Shown here piece by piece: positions 1 to 10,084 of a stretch of 64,000 nt of DNA. Position 1 is the stretch's first letter. Each line of letters starts with the position of its first letter. Where the stretch lies: positions 24,012 to 88,011 of the forward strand of contig JAUCBJ010004884.1 in the NCBI GenBank assembly GCA_032718475.1, in the 5' to 3' direction. A program made the translations under genes and the position numbers. Source of the DNA: Nemertoderma westbladi (taxonomy: Eukaryota; Xenacoelomorpha; Nemertodermatida; Nemertodermatidae). The notes beneath the pieces are model-generated. The model searched no databases. It saw only the letters and a program-made list of their open reading frames with translations, and was not told where the DNA came from.

Positions 1-1400
1 TCTGCCTCCCGAAGTCGTCCTTGGCTCCAAGCAGCCGTCTTTGTCTGTGGCGCCGCTGATACTTGAACAACTCCACCTTATCGTCTCTACCCATGTCTAT
101 GTTTTCTTCTTCTCTTACCATCGTCTCCCCAAATACCACCCGTGGTGCTGTCCCCGGTTGCTCGCCTAGTCGGATCGCATCTGCCGGGAAATTCGTCGCC
201 GGCTCTCCATGATCCCAGGCTCGCTTACCTGGGGGATCCCAGAAGGCTCTCGCCCCGCTAGCTGTCACTACACTCCCGTCCACCCAGTCAGTGTCCACCC
301 GACCGATCCTCTCTATCGGTGGCATCTCCACGAACTCGTCTCCCTCCATCTCTTTCCTACGGTGTGTCTACTTCTCTGTCCACCAGATGTCTGGTAATGT
401 AATACACCAACTCGCCCTTCTGCCCCGGGTGGTCTACAAGACATTCAAAGGCAGTTCAGAAGGCTCTTCTGTGGTTCAGAGGTGCTCCCATCAGTAGAAA
501 TGCCGTCATGAATAGGTTCACTAACCCAATCGTTATCCAGGCCTCCTGTAAGATATAACTCTTCTGGTATGTCTTAATCGTTCCCCTTCGGAAGTGGTAC
601 AACTCTTCCCTCCCCGGTCTCGTGCCCCACTTGAGCGATTCCGTCAGTTCTGCTCCGTACTCTTATCGGAACTTCTTCCACTCTGTCGGCTTATGGCACG
701 CAAGTCCCATCAGCTGGCCCATTGCCATGGCTCCGTTTTGTCCCATGGTATCCACCAGTCCTAATCCATCTGGTTTCGTCATAGCCATATAGACTACCTG
801 TGTAGCCAGGGGACTCGGGGTGTTGGTCCAATAATCCTCTCTGCGTTGTTGCGTATTGCTGATCCGATCTTTATTGTGGTCTTTGATCTCACCAGCATCT
901 GCACTGCATCCGGTAGATGGTTCAACTTCAGTCCATCTTTCTTGCCGTAGGTCCCCAGGTCGAACAGAAAAATATCTACGTTCGGTGCCACTAGAAGCAG
1001 CAATATAGTTCTACCCCTTCTTCGTCCCATCATCATCCTCTACTGTCCCCTCGTCGTCCAAAACCATATATCCGCCCCTCTCCACCAATTCGACAAACTT
1101 CCCCCATTCCTTCTTAGCTGGTTCCCGTGCATACCTTAGAATCCCAAAGGAACCTTCCTCCCCCTTCACAACATAACAAAGATGCTTGTCGATCGCGCAC
1201 GACGGCGTCCCGTAGGTTCCAACTAATCGTCATTTGGGCATTCCTCTAAACTGATCTTGTAACACGTACGCTTTCTGACTCTTAGGAAGTCGATTGTAAT
1301 ACTTCCTCGTCTTATTCTCCAGATGTCTCAGCGTGAAATCGACTAACAGCTCACTCTCACTCTTCTCCGACTTCCTTCTCTTGACTAACTTCTCCACCAT
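1..1400 (-). pseudogene. Decayed homologue of the exonuclease-like ORF2 of the nested LTR element
   Basis: Reading the minus strand from a possible Met at 1400 leftwards gives long open stretches broken by at least four stops and one frame change near 1030. The reading order of short motifs matches ORF2 at 25419-28253: GGYMVLDDEG here against NGYMFYDNEG there, then KTTIKIGSAIR against KTVVKIGSGVR, then a VDT motif, then SLKW against QLKW. This collinearity is seen directly by eye. In known RNase D/WRN-type DEDD exonucleases such motifs correspond to Exo I (DxE) and Exo II, but the Exo II aspartate is missing here (IRNNAE). The reading continues to base 1, so the gene is cut by the window edge. 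The exonuclease assignment is inference; the relation to ORF2 is the firmer part. Confidence 0.55.
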
Positions 1401-1483
1401 GCCAATTTCTCTCTCTCACTGGTGGTGCCTTGCGAAGGCTCAGTAGGGCAAGATATAACTAATTTCAGTTTTGGATTCGGTCC

Positions 1484-1704
1484 CGGACAAGTCGATCCCG
1501 GACAATTCGGTCCGGACAATTCGGTCCTGGACAATTCGGTCCCAAAACACTAAATAAATGGGACCGAATTGTCCAGGACCGAAATGTCCGGGACCGAATT
1601 GTCCTAGGACCGAATTGTCCTAGGACCGAATTGTCCTAGGACCGAATTGTCCTAGGACCGAATTGTCCGGGACCGAATTGTCCAGGACCGAATTGTCCGG
1701 TTCC
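1484..1704. repeat. Short-unit satellite of GGACCGAATTGTCC, in two opposed orientations
   Basis: About four minus-oriented copies (GGACAATTCGGTCC) fill 1484-1545 and about nine plus-oriented copies fill 1560-1704, separated by a short AT spacer. The unit is about 16 bp with ggg/cct/ccta spacers. Because the two halves are opposed, a transcript could fold into a long hairpin. No coding sense is likely. Confidence 0.9.
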
Positions 1705-1973
1705 TGATAGCAACTTTTTAGTGCTTTTTTCATATTGGTGAATGTTCTAGAACATTAGTAGAGATATTTTTTTTATGGTAGCTAGTGTTATTTACTTGCT
1801 AGAATTTTTTGAAATTTTAAAAATACTGTATTTTTTTTAATTTTTGTTATTGGTAAGTGTTTGAGAACATTTTTATATATTATTTAAGGTGTAGCTAGTG
1901 TTTTTTTTACTAGCTAGCATTTCCTTGAAATTATAAAAACACTTGTGAAAACATTGATATTTCAGAATTAATG

Positions 1974-2048
1974 GGACCGAATTGTCCGGGACCGAATTGT
2001 CCGGGACCGAATTGTCCGGACCGAATTGTCCGGGACCGAATTGTCCTG
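1974..2048 (+). repeat. Second block of the GGACCGAATTGTCC satellite
   Basis: Five plus-oriented copies of the same unit as at 1560-1704, separated from it by about 270 bp of AT-rich DNA in which I see no gene. The Pro/Cys-rich and Asp/Ser-rich reading frames crossing this block are products of the repeat, not genes. Confidence 0.9.
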
Positions 2049-2459
2049 CTTCCTTCAGTTTCAATCAGTTTTAGATCAGCGATGGCCTACCTTCTATCTA
2101 CCTTTTATCTACCTTTTATACAATTAATTTTGGTTACGTGTCAATTTTTCTTATTTTCGCAATTTTGTCCGTTACCTTTTAATTATGTTTCTATAATTTT
2201 TCAATTTTCAGTTGCTACGATTTCTCCACCTTTCTGTAATTATTTACCCATACGTCTTTGCTACTTATTAAATAGCACCTCATCAGCTAATTACTTCATA
2301 AGTAATTCATCACCACTTATTGTATGTTTACAGAGAAGACTAGCTACAATTTTCCTATTGTTGTACTAACTTTCCACCAGACAGCTTTCTGGGTCTGTAA
2401 CAATACTCTAAGTCTGCACTCTGGGCTATGCGCTATAGTAGTCTAGTTCATGCGGCCTA
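2049..2459. other. Unassigned AT-rich stretch
   Basis: Low-complexity T/C-rich DNA between two repeat blocks. I see no coding, RNA or mobile-element signature. Confidence 0.5.
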
Positions 2460-2499
2460 CACTATCTATCCTATCACGGCTACATATCCCCCTCAACTC

Positions 2500-2990
2500 C
2501 CCACGTGGCGCCCTCAGTGCCCACTATAGTTCGTATTATATGTACTATTATTGGTCCCATTGACCCGGCATTAGTACTTAACGTACATTAGCACATAGTG
2601 CTCATCAGACAATGACTTACGTAATGTCTACTCATCTAATCCTACATGTGGTACTATGTGCCCTTCTAATCCTAATATAGTATGTATTATGTACTATTAT
2701 TGGTCCCATTGACGTGGCATTAGTACTTATTACGTACGTTAGCACATAGTGCTCATCAGACAATGACTTACGTAATGTGTACTCATCTAATCCTACATGT
2801 GGTACTATGTACCCTTCTAATCCTAATATAGTATGTATTATGTACTATTATTGGTCCCATTGACCTGGCATTTGTGCGTATGTAATTATGTATGTTAGTA
2901 CAGGTGTACTCATCAGACGTACATGTGTGTACTTTACTATGTTTGTACTCATCGAGTGTACGTATGTAATTATGTCCATCTATTCCTAAA
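2500..2990. repeat. About 150-bp tandem repeat rich in GTAC/ACGT palindromes
   Basis: The phrase beginning actattattggtcccattga recurs at 2544, 2693 and 2844, giving a period of about 150 bp and roughly 2.5 to 3 copies. Each unit contains short inverted repeats such as AGCACATAGTGCT, TTACGTAA and GGTACTATGTACC. The last form also appears as GGTACTATGTGCC. The palindrome class matches the array at 39.8-41.6 kb. Confidence 0.8.
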
Positions 2991-3022
2991 TATTATGTAC
3001 GTTAGTACATAATACATAATAC

Positions 3023-3313
3023 CTCTCTGCTGCTGAGGAACGCAAACTGGAAGCTGATGAACATAAACGGGAAGCTAAATTAAAACGTGAAGCTGAAGAA
3101 CGGGTAGCCCAGTTTCAGGCTCAGCAAAGGAGTATACAGAATAAAAGTCAGCAAGAAAACATACAGGATGAGATTAAGTCACTGAAAAAACAACAGTCGG
3201 ACACTCGTTCACTCGTTCGGACGACATTCGTTGTTATACGAATAACAATATTCGCCAGTATTAATAGAGAGTCTAAAAATATGACTCAAAGGGGAAGCGA
3301 GTTCATCGCGTAG
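3023..3313 (+). pseudogene. Coiled-coil ORF remnant, possibly Gag-derived
   Basis: An open frame of 96 codons without a clear start begins in the repeat region. Its first two thirds are rich in Glu, Lys, Arg, Ala and Gln (AEERKLEADEHKREAK and similar), as expected of a coiled coil. It resembles in composition the Gag coiled coil of the nested element (about residues 270-425 of the ORF at 17962), but I cannot show homology. It ends at TAG 3311-3313, shortly before a SINE insertion. It could be the end of a Gag-like fragment or a host exon. Confidence 0.35.
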
Positions 3314-3340
3314 CAGTTTAAGAACGGCTACAGGGATACC

Positions 3341-3596
3341 GTTCTATAAACAGGAGTCTGATACAGGGTGGGGTAGCTCAGTTGGCCGGGCCTACAATCT
3401 ATTGGTTGTAGGTTCAGCCCCGCCAGGGTCCACTCAGCCTTTCATCCACTGGGGTCGATAAAATGAGTACCAGTTAAATAACTTGGAGCAAATCTTGGGA
3501 AAGGAGTAGCGCCCACCACTACCTTCGGGTAACAGCTATCGAAAGGGGAGCCTTCGGGTCGCCTCCAGCTTCTGTTTGCTTTTTTTTGTTTTTTTT
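3341..3596 (+). mobile_element. tRNA-derived SINE with 12-bp target site duplication
   Basis: A pol III A box (TAGCTCAGTTGG, 3374-3385) and B box (GGTTCAGCCCC, 3411-3421) are correctly spaced. Downstream is a conserved-looking domain containing CTTTCATCCACTGGGGTCGA around 3440, and the body ends in a T-rich tail at 3577-3597. The 12 bp TACAGGGATACC occur at 3329-3340 and again at 3597-3608, framing the element as a target duplication. The downstream domain resembles the central domains shared by SINEs of several invertebrate phyla; which one is uncertain. Confidence 0.8.
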
Positions 3597-3629
3597 TACA
3601 GGGATACCATCTGGGCAAGCTGTACTTAA

Positions 3630-6432
3630 CCCTATTCTACCTGGGCTAATCTATCCGAGATTCAACCTGGGTGTTGGCGTTTTCTGCCAACAATTTTGAA
3701 TACATTTTGAATGAGGTAGAAATGTTCACAATTAGTTGCGTTTTCGCATGGAAACAGACACATATATGGAGCATATAGTGGATTTTAAATTAATGTAAAA
3801 TATTATGGCTAACTATCCAATATTTAAATAATTAATTAGAGTGCACCATTCAAAAAATATATATAAAAATATATAGTTTCAATGGAAAGAGTTACTATTT
3901 GCCTATCTTTACCAAATTACTCCCTCCTCGTACCTTGTATGAGATGTTGGGTTTAGTGTTTCATATTATAGTCTAGTAAAGGACAGATGGCTGGGGGCTA
4001 TTCTTTACACTACTGCAAAGATTGGTAAATAATTGGAACAAAGTGGTCAGACAATATTAGCTTGTCTGCATGCTGCAACAGCAACCTGGGAAGCCAACCT
4101 AATGTGCTATTTTGCTTGAGGCAGTTTCAGACTCCTGGTGACTTAATTCAATACATCCTTAGATGATAACTTGGCTGCAGATCTCAACCCAGTTTTCTAT
4201 CCAGCTGTGTTTTAGGTATCTCAATTCCAGCATGAGGTAAACAAACACAATGCCTTATCTACCTTCACTTGTAATTTAATTCATTTCAAAAATATCTGTC
4301 TGGCAGGTAAAACTGGTTGAATAGTTTGGTATTTGATTGGGTGCCAAGGCTAAGGCATTGTCCAACCAGAATCACATTAATTAATCAATCAATCAATCGG
4401 CTTACTGGGCGGAAAAGCCAACCAACCACCAAGGTTAAGGCTGAATCACCAGCCGATCGCCTCAATGGTTGGAAAGCCCACTTTGAAAAGCTCCTCAATA
4501 ATGACAGGGTATTGCCAGATAACTTTATAGAAGTAAAGTGTCTGAGTCTGTACTCCCAGATATTCCCATTGGCGACATCTCCTTTGCAGAAGTGAAGGCT
4601 GCTGCAAAGAGCATTAAGACCAATCGTGCCAGTGGAGTAGATGGTGTTCCCCCTGAGGTCTTTAAAATACCTGAGTGTTTAAACCTCATCTATCCCATCA
4701 TAGTAGACATGTACCGAACAACAAGAGTCCCACAAGAAATGAAAACGAATAAGTTGGTGCCAGTTCCCAAGAAGGGCAACCTAACACTCTATGGTTCTTT
4801 TCGGGGAATCTCATTGATCTCGATTGCTGCAAAGCTATACAATAGGATTCTATTAAATCGCATCAGGGATCCCATTGAGAGACTGCTCCGTGGAAATCAG
4901 AATGGGTTCCGTAAAGGTCGTGGGACCATGGAGCCCATTTTGGCACTTAGAAGGATTATTGAAGAATTATCAAAAAAGAAAGACAGGCATCTGGCTGTTA
5001 TCTTTGTTGACTTCTTCAAGGCCTTTGATTCAGTCTCTCGCTCACGTATGTTCAGCATACTTTCATTATATGGGATTCCTGATGAAATTATTGCAGCAAT
5101 CAGATCAGTATACGATGGTTCGACAACATTTGTGTCTACTGTTGACGGTGACACAGAACCATTTGAAGTGTTATGGGGCGTCCTCCAAGGAGACACACTT
5201 GCACCATTCTGGTTCATTATTGTGGTTGACTATGTTCTACGCATGTCCTTAGATCATCATAATGATGATGGGGTGATGATAACTCCACCTACTGGCTCCA
5301 GAAGTCGAGGAAATCCTGCCAAGTACCTAACTGATCTAGACTTTGCTGATGACTTAGGAGTACTCTCAGAATCATTAGAGGGAGCCCAACGGCTCCTCAG
5401 CTCATTAGAACATGCTGCTTCTAGTGTTGGTCTTTTTATTAACTCCAGAAAGACCAAAATTCTGACAGTTAACTTTGAAAGTCCTCAGCAAGTCTCTGAT
5501 CGGATAAGCATAAGCTCAAAGGATGGTATGCTTGAGCATGTGGACGACTTCTGTTACCTGGGATCATGGATCCGGAAGTCAGGTGAGGACCTTCGAATAC
5601 GTAAGGGAAAGGCATGGGCAGCCTTGAATAGGCTTTCCAGGATTTGGAAGTCACCGAGAATTAATCGGAAACTTAAGGTCCGATTATTTAGAGCAGCAGT
5701 AGTTCCAGTACTCCTCTACGGGAGTCCATGCTGGGCTCTAACTGCTGAGGACACCAAATCTCTGGATGGCACATTCACAAGAATGCTACGCCGGGTTCAT
5801 TCTGTTAAGTACAATGCACACATCTCCAACCAGACACTATATAACATTGGAGGTATCTCATTGGTTCCCCCAAGCTTGACACTAGAACAAAATCGCCTCA
5901 GCTTTGCAGGACATTGCTTTCGCCGTGAGGACCAGCCAGTGCATAATCTTGTACTTTGGCAGCCTCATGGAGTGAATAAGCATGGTGGACAGCCCATGAC
6001 TTTCTTGAGACGCATCTTAAAGGACACTGGCCTTAAAGATGCGGATGATCTAGCAAATGTCATGGGTGATAGGGAGTTGTGGCGGTGCAATTTTGTTGAC
6101 AAGCCGGCACAGCATTCCTAAAAATGCAGCTGCAATGCAGCATGCCGATCCTAGTAGTACATTAATTAAGAAGTTAGGAATATTGTGACAGCACCAAGAA
6201 TTATTTTAGTAAATTAATTAATTAATTATAAAATTCTCGACTTCCCTTTGACAAAATCTCATTTGCAAAAAAACTAAAAATCGCACAAAAAAATAAATGA
6301 CCCACTACGAGATTCACCAGTAAATTTTAGGAAAAGTCAACAATTTTCAAGTGCATAGCCCTTAAATATATTCTCAAATTCACAGCATTATAAAATGTTG
6401 GCGGAAAACGCCAACACCCAGGTTGGATAGGG
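3630..6432. mobile_element. TTAA-flanked terminal-inverted-repeat element (piggyBac-like, non-autonomous), carrying a LINE
   Basis: TTAA at 3626-3629 and 6433-6436 flanks ends that begin CCCTAT and finish ATAGGG. Both ends also carry the inverted phrase CAACCTGGGTGTTGGCG followed by a short hairpin (GTTGGC ... GCCAAC); the left end has about 25 extra bases between terminus and hairpin. TTAA duplication with CCC-starting ends is characteristic of piggyBac-type transposons. No transposase is visible, and an RTE-like LINE fills about 4.3-6.16 kb, so without it the element would be about 0.9 kb. The family call is inference. Confidence 0.65.
4538..6121 (+). CDS. Reverse transcriptase of a 5'-truncated RTE-like LINE
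   Basis: This 527-aa ORF contains a complete-looking non-LTR reverse transcriptase. It starts with a fingers region (ASGVDGVPPEVFK), then QNGFRKGRGT, then palm motif A VDFFKAFDS (about 5008-5034), motif B GVLQGDTLAPF, motif C LDFADDL (about 5335-5355) and the thumb. After that come LLYGSPCWALT and a His/Cys-containing tail (AGHCFRRED) typical of RTE-related LINEs. The apurinic-like endonuclease is missing. A linker in another frame (4317-4595, with a RLNGWKAHFEKLL phrase) precedes it, so the copy is truncated and frameshifted near its start. The Met used is arbitrary. Other copies lie at 50960, 53325, 54072 and 55303, which shows a recently active family. The 3' end is around 6157. Confidence 0.85.
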   Translation: MSESVLPDIPIGDISFAEVKAAAKSIKTNRASGVDGVPPEVFKIPECLNLIYPIIVDMYRTTRVPQEMKTNKLVPVPKKGNLTLYGSFRGISLISIAAKLYNRILLNRIRDPIERLLRGNQNGFRKGRGTMEPILALRRIIEELSKKKDRHLAVIFVDFFKAFDSVSRSRMFSILSLYGIPDEIIAAIRSVYDGSTTFVSTVDGDTEPFEVLWGVLQGDTLAPFWFIIVVDYVLRMSLDHHNDDGVMITPPTGSRSRGNPAKYLTDLDFADDLGVLSESLEGAQRLLSSLEHAASSVGLFINSRKTKILTVNFESPQQVSDRISISSKDGMLEHVDDFCYLGSWIRKSGEDLRIRKGKAWAALNRLSRIWKSPRINRKLKVRLFRAAVVPVLLYGSPCWALTAEDTKSLDGTFTRMLRRVHSVKYNAHISNQTLYNIGGISLVPPSLTLEQNRLSFAGHCFRREDQPVHNLVLWQPHGVNKHGGQPMTFLRRILKDTGLKDADDLANVMGDRELWRCNFVDKPAQHS

Positions 6433-6584
6433 TTAAGACGAAGATTTGTCATCATATCTAAAACTTTATCCTCTGAAATTTCTATATTTGAAAAAAATAT
6501 GTATCAGTTAACATAGACTTTGACGTGCTTTGTCTGTAAATCCTTCATTATAGAAGTAAGATATGTATTAAATACCTAGTGTCT

Positions 6585-6720
6585 ATCTAGGTCTGTAAAT
6601 CCTTTATTATATAAGTAAGTTAAATCGTCTGTAATTCCTTTATTATATAAGTAAGTTAAATCGTCTGTAATTCCTTTATTATATAAGTAAGTTAAATTGT
6701 CTGTAATTCCATTATTATTG
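6585..6720. repeat. About 35-bp tandem repeat
   Basis: Three to four units with the phrase gtctgtaattcctttattat at about 6592, 6629, 6664 and 6699. They are shortened relatives of the 57-bp units that follow. The preceding 6437-6584 holds only AT-rich DNA. Confidence 0.85.
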
Positions 6721-6757
6721 AAGTAAATTGTATTGAAATTCATACTGTATTATTTAT

Positions 6758-7575
6758 CGACGTGTTCTGTCTGTAATTCCGTTATTTTATAAGTAAGATA
6801 ATCTTTATATTTTTCGACGTGTTCTGTCTGTAATTCCGTTATTTTATAAGTAAGTTAAACTTTATATTTTTCGACGTGTTCTGACTGTAATTCCGTTATT
6901 TTATAAGTAAGATAATCTTTATATTTTTCGACGTGTTCTGTCTGTAATTCCGTTATTTTATAAGTAAGTTAAACTTTATATTTTTCGACGTGTTCTGTCT
7001 GTAATTCCGTTATTTTATAAGTAAGTTAAACTTTATATTTTTCGACGTGTTCTGTCTGTAATTCCGTTATTTTATAAGTAAGTTAAACTTTATATTTTTC
7101 GACGTGTTCTGTCTGTAATTCCGTTATTTTATAAGTAAGTTAAACTTTATATTTTTCGACGTGTTCTGTCTATAATTCCGTTATTTTATAAGTAAGTTAA
7201 ACTTTATATTTTTCGACGTGTTCTGTAAGTAATTCCGTTATTTTACAAGTAAGTTAAACTTTATATTTTTCGACGTGTTCTGTCTGTAATTCCGTTATTT
7301 TATAAGTAAGTTAAACTTTATATTTTTCGACGTGTTCTGTCTGTAATTCCGTTATTTTATAAGTAAGTTAAACTTTATATTTTTCGACGTGTTCTGTCTG
7401 TAATTCCGTTATTTTATAAGTAAGTTAAACTTTATATTTTTCGACGTGTTCTGTCTGTAATTCCGTTATTTTATAAGTAAGTTAATCTTTATATTTTTCG
7501 ACGTGTTCTGTCTGTAATTCCGTTATTTTATAAGTAAGTTAAACTTTATATTTTTCGACGTGTTCTGTCTGTAAT
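6758..7575. repeat. 57-bp satellite, about 14 copies
   Basis: The phrase cgacgtgttctgtctgtaat recurs every 57 bp from 6758 to 7575 with few substitutions, and a diverged half unit lies near 7614. No reading frame is preserved and no hairpin is obvious. Homogeneity suggests recent expansion by unequal exchange or replication slippage. Confidence 0.95.
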
Positions 7576-7804
7576 GAAAGTTAAACGCAAATGAAAAACT
7601 TAGTGTATATCTTTCGACGTGCACTGTCATTCATTTTAAAGTAAGTTATTTTAACTGGAAAATCAAAGAATGCTTCCTTATTTTCGTGTGTCTAATTATT
7701 AATATATTTTTTTAATTTTTTTAATACCAGTCCTATTGAATACGATGCCGTACTGTGCGTAAATAAAAAATTGTACTGCTGTAATTAAAGTGTAGATCAA
7801 GTTA

Positions 7805-8178
7805 ATGAATAGTAATATTGCGATCTCTACGGAAATTTGCGGGTTCTGTTTCTCTAAATTCACCACGACTGATTATATTTTTTACTGTAACAATTGTTGT
7901 ACACTCTATCATCTTCCATGTGGTTCTCATATTACTGCTCCAGAAATAGTGCAACGTTACCCTTTTCTGGAGTTGACAACGATGATGTAGATACATTTTA
8001 TACTGAAACTTTAACTGACAATGATGACTCTTCAAACCTCTTTTCCGACATCGATCCGCATGTCAACATCGCGTGTAATATTGAAACATTGGGGTACATT
8101 GATACCACAAAATTTTCTAGTAAAATTAATGAACTGAATTCCCCCAATCGTTTTTTCGGTTTATCATTTAAACTGTAG
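7805..8178 (+). pseudogene. PHD-like zinc finger ORF1 remnant of the CR1/L2-like LINE
   Basis: The reading starts MNSNIAIS and has a cysteine pattern CGFC...CNNC...LYHLPCG, i.e. Cx2C-x11-Cx2C-x4-H-x2-C, as in PHD fingers found in ORF1 of several CR1-group LINEs. A single frame change near 7960 leads into an acidic stretch that ends at 8178. The role in the family is nucleic-acid or chromatin binding; here it is broken. Short length and the frameshift limit confidence. Confidence 0.5.
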
Positions 8179-8478
8179 AAGCATTAATAAAAATCTCCCA
8201 GCGATAACCGACTACTTACAATCACTAGAAGCTCAATTTGACGTTTTAACCTTCACAGAGACGTTTTTAGCCAATGACGACACCGCAGATTTAATCAAAA
8301 TTCAGAGCCGACCTTCTTAAGAGCAATGCGTAATCCCGCGAATATCTACAAGTTATTAACTCAAACGGCTTTCCCCAATTAGTAAATAACGCGACTCCTA
8401 TAACGCATAATACAAAATCCCTAATAGACCACATCCATACAAATATTAGTGATGCAATATGCTATCCAGGTGTTTTCC
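8154..8478 (+). pseudogene. Endonuclease remnant of the CR1/L2-like LINE
   Basis: From about 8154 the frame reads VYHLNCRSINKN and then FDVLTFTETFL, the typical N-terminal phrases of the CR1/L2 AP-like endonuclease (NxRS and the catalytic-type ET motif). The frame stops at 8318-8320. After a loss of the central part it resumes with INSNGFPQLVNNATPI and SLIDHIHTNIS near the C-terminal end of the domain. The domain is cut at 8478 by the TTAA element. Confidence 0.6.
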
Positions 8479-8482
8479 TTAA

Positions 8483-10061
8483 CCCTATTAGTACCGGGCT
8501 ATAAAAAATGTTGTACAAATACCGGGGGGGGGGGGGGGTCATATTGAACCCCCCCCCCCCCCCCCTCTAAAATCTATAAACTTTTACGAAAACGTCTGAT
8601 TTTTTGTTTGTACGTAGGTATCACTAGTCTGGATCCGACCGAAAAAAAAAATTCGAAAAAATGTACTGGGGTGGTTATATTGCAGCACCAAAATTACAAG
8701 TAGTGCACAATTTTCACAAAATTTGAAAGTTACATTTTATGGCTAATTGTTTTTCAATACAGGTTTTCTGGGGCGCAAAATACATTGGAAAATATTTAAA
8801 AATGATACGATTACTATAAATGGCTGTTTAGTCCTCTCTGCGTAGGATAAAAATGAAAAAAACAAGTAACCAGCACTTTTCAGTTAGAACACACAATTTT
8901 TAATTCACTTATGCGATGCTATAAATTCACATTTTCGGTTTTCTAGGGCGCTGATTCTAATGGAATACATTTCTAATATGCCAGATCATTGCTACTTCTA
9001 TTTTTCGGCGTAATTTGGCAAATTTTGGTGCTAGCACTAAATTTCGTACCCATCACCAAAAAGTACAAGTTTGCGATGTCCAGTGCTGTTTTTATTGATT
9101 CCATCGGATTGAGGACCCTCATAAACCCGTATAACGCAAGAAAAAAGATGATACTATCTCCTGATCAATTTGCTTATTATCCAAAATTTGGTGCTGGCAC
9201 AACAATATTCACCCACCTTGCGAAAAATACAAGTTTGAAAATTCTTATGAAATTTTTACTGATTCCATTGAATTCAGAACCCTGACAAACCAGTATAACG
9301 CAAGAAACACGGTGACACAATCAATTGATATATTTGATGGTTTTCAAAATTTGGTGCTAGCACCACATTTTGCACCCACTTCCGAAAAATACAAGTTTGA
9401 GATGTCTAGTTCGAAATTATATATTCCATTGAATTCAGAACAGCCATAAACCTATAAAACGCAAGAAATAATTTGTCACAAGCAATTTTATCTATTGAAT
9501 GGATTTTCAAAATTTCGTGCTAGCACCAAAATTTGCACATAGCACCGAAAAATACAAGTTTGACACGTTTGGTGCAACTCGTAAATATTTCATCGAAACC
9601 AGAACCCCAAAAAACCCCAATTGCGTAAAAAAACAAGTTTCTAACAATCAATTTACAAAATTGACATATTTCAAAATTTGGTGCTGGCACCAAAATTTGG
9701 CACCCGCCGAAAAAAACAAGTTTGAAATTTCTAAATCAATTTATATGAATACCATCCAATTGCTAACACCAAAAAACCGGTGTAAATCCAAAATAGAGAT
9801 GTTACAATTCATATTTAATGAAATGTAATTTTCAAAAAACGTCTCAAAAAAGTGCCAAAAGTAGGGTTAAAATATGGTGCTATAACTCGAAAACTACCCA
9901 ATATTTTCAAAACGGTTTTCACTACTAGGAAGACAATAGATTTTTAGGAAAAGTCATAAAATTTCAGATTCCCAACTGCGTTTGTTTCAGAATTATAATA
10001 AAAAAACCACGATGAAGGGTAATATTGACCCCCCCCCCCCCCCCCCCCGGGTTTAATAGGG
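8483..10061. mobile_element. TTAA-flanked inverted-repeat element with poly-G/C ends
   Basis: TTAA at 8479-8482 and 10062-10065 flanks a 1579-bp element whose ends are CCCTATTA and TAATAGGG. Just inside, the left end has ACCGGG, then a run of G (about 8533-8547), TCATATTGAA and a run of C. The right end has AATATTGA followed by about 20 C and CCCGGG. Inserting into the LINE and duplicating TTAA fits a piggyBac-like non-autonomous element. The frames at 8989-9285 and 9499-9828 do not resemble a transposase. Confidence 0.7.
9000..9840. repeat. Five diverged copies of about 165 bp with an internal palindrome
   Basis: The phrase caaaatttggtgctagcacc, or close variants, recurs near 9013, 9181, 9345, 9508 and 9676, each followed by a gaaaaatacaagtttga phrase. 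The core AATTTGGTGCTAGCACCAAA is a near-perfect palindrome. These units make up the middle of the TTAA element, and related sentences occur at 60.2-60.9 kb. Confidence 0.75.
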
Positions 10062-10084
10062 TTAAAGAAACAGGTACGACGGAT

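Noticed and set aside
1971-2369. 132-codon ORF over the short satellite
   Set aside because: Its start is satellite sequence and the rest is T-rich low complexity; no domain.
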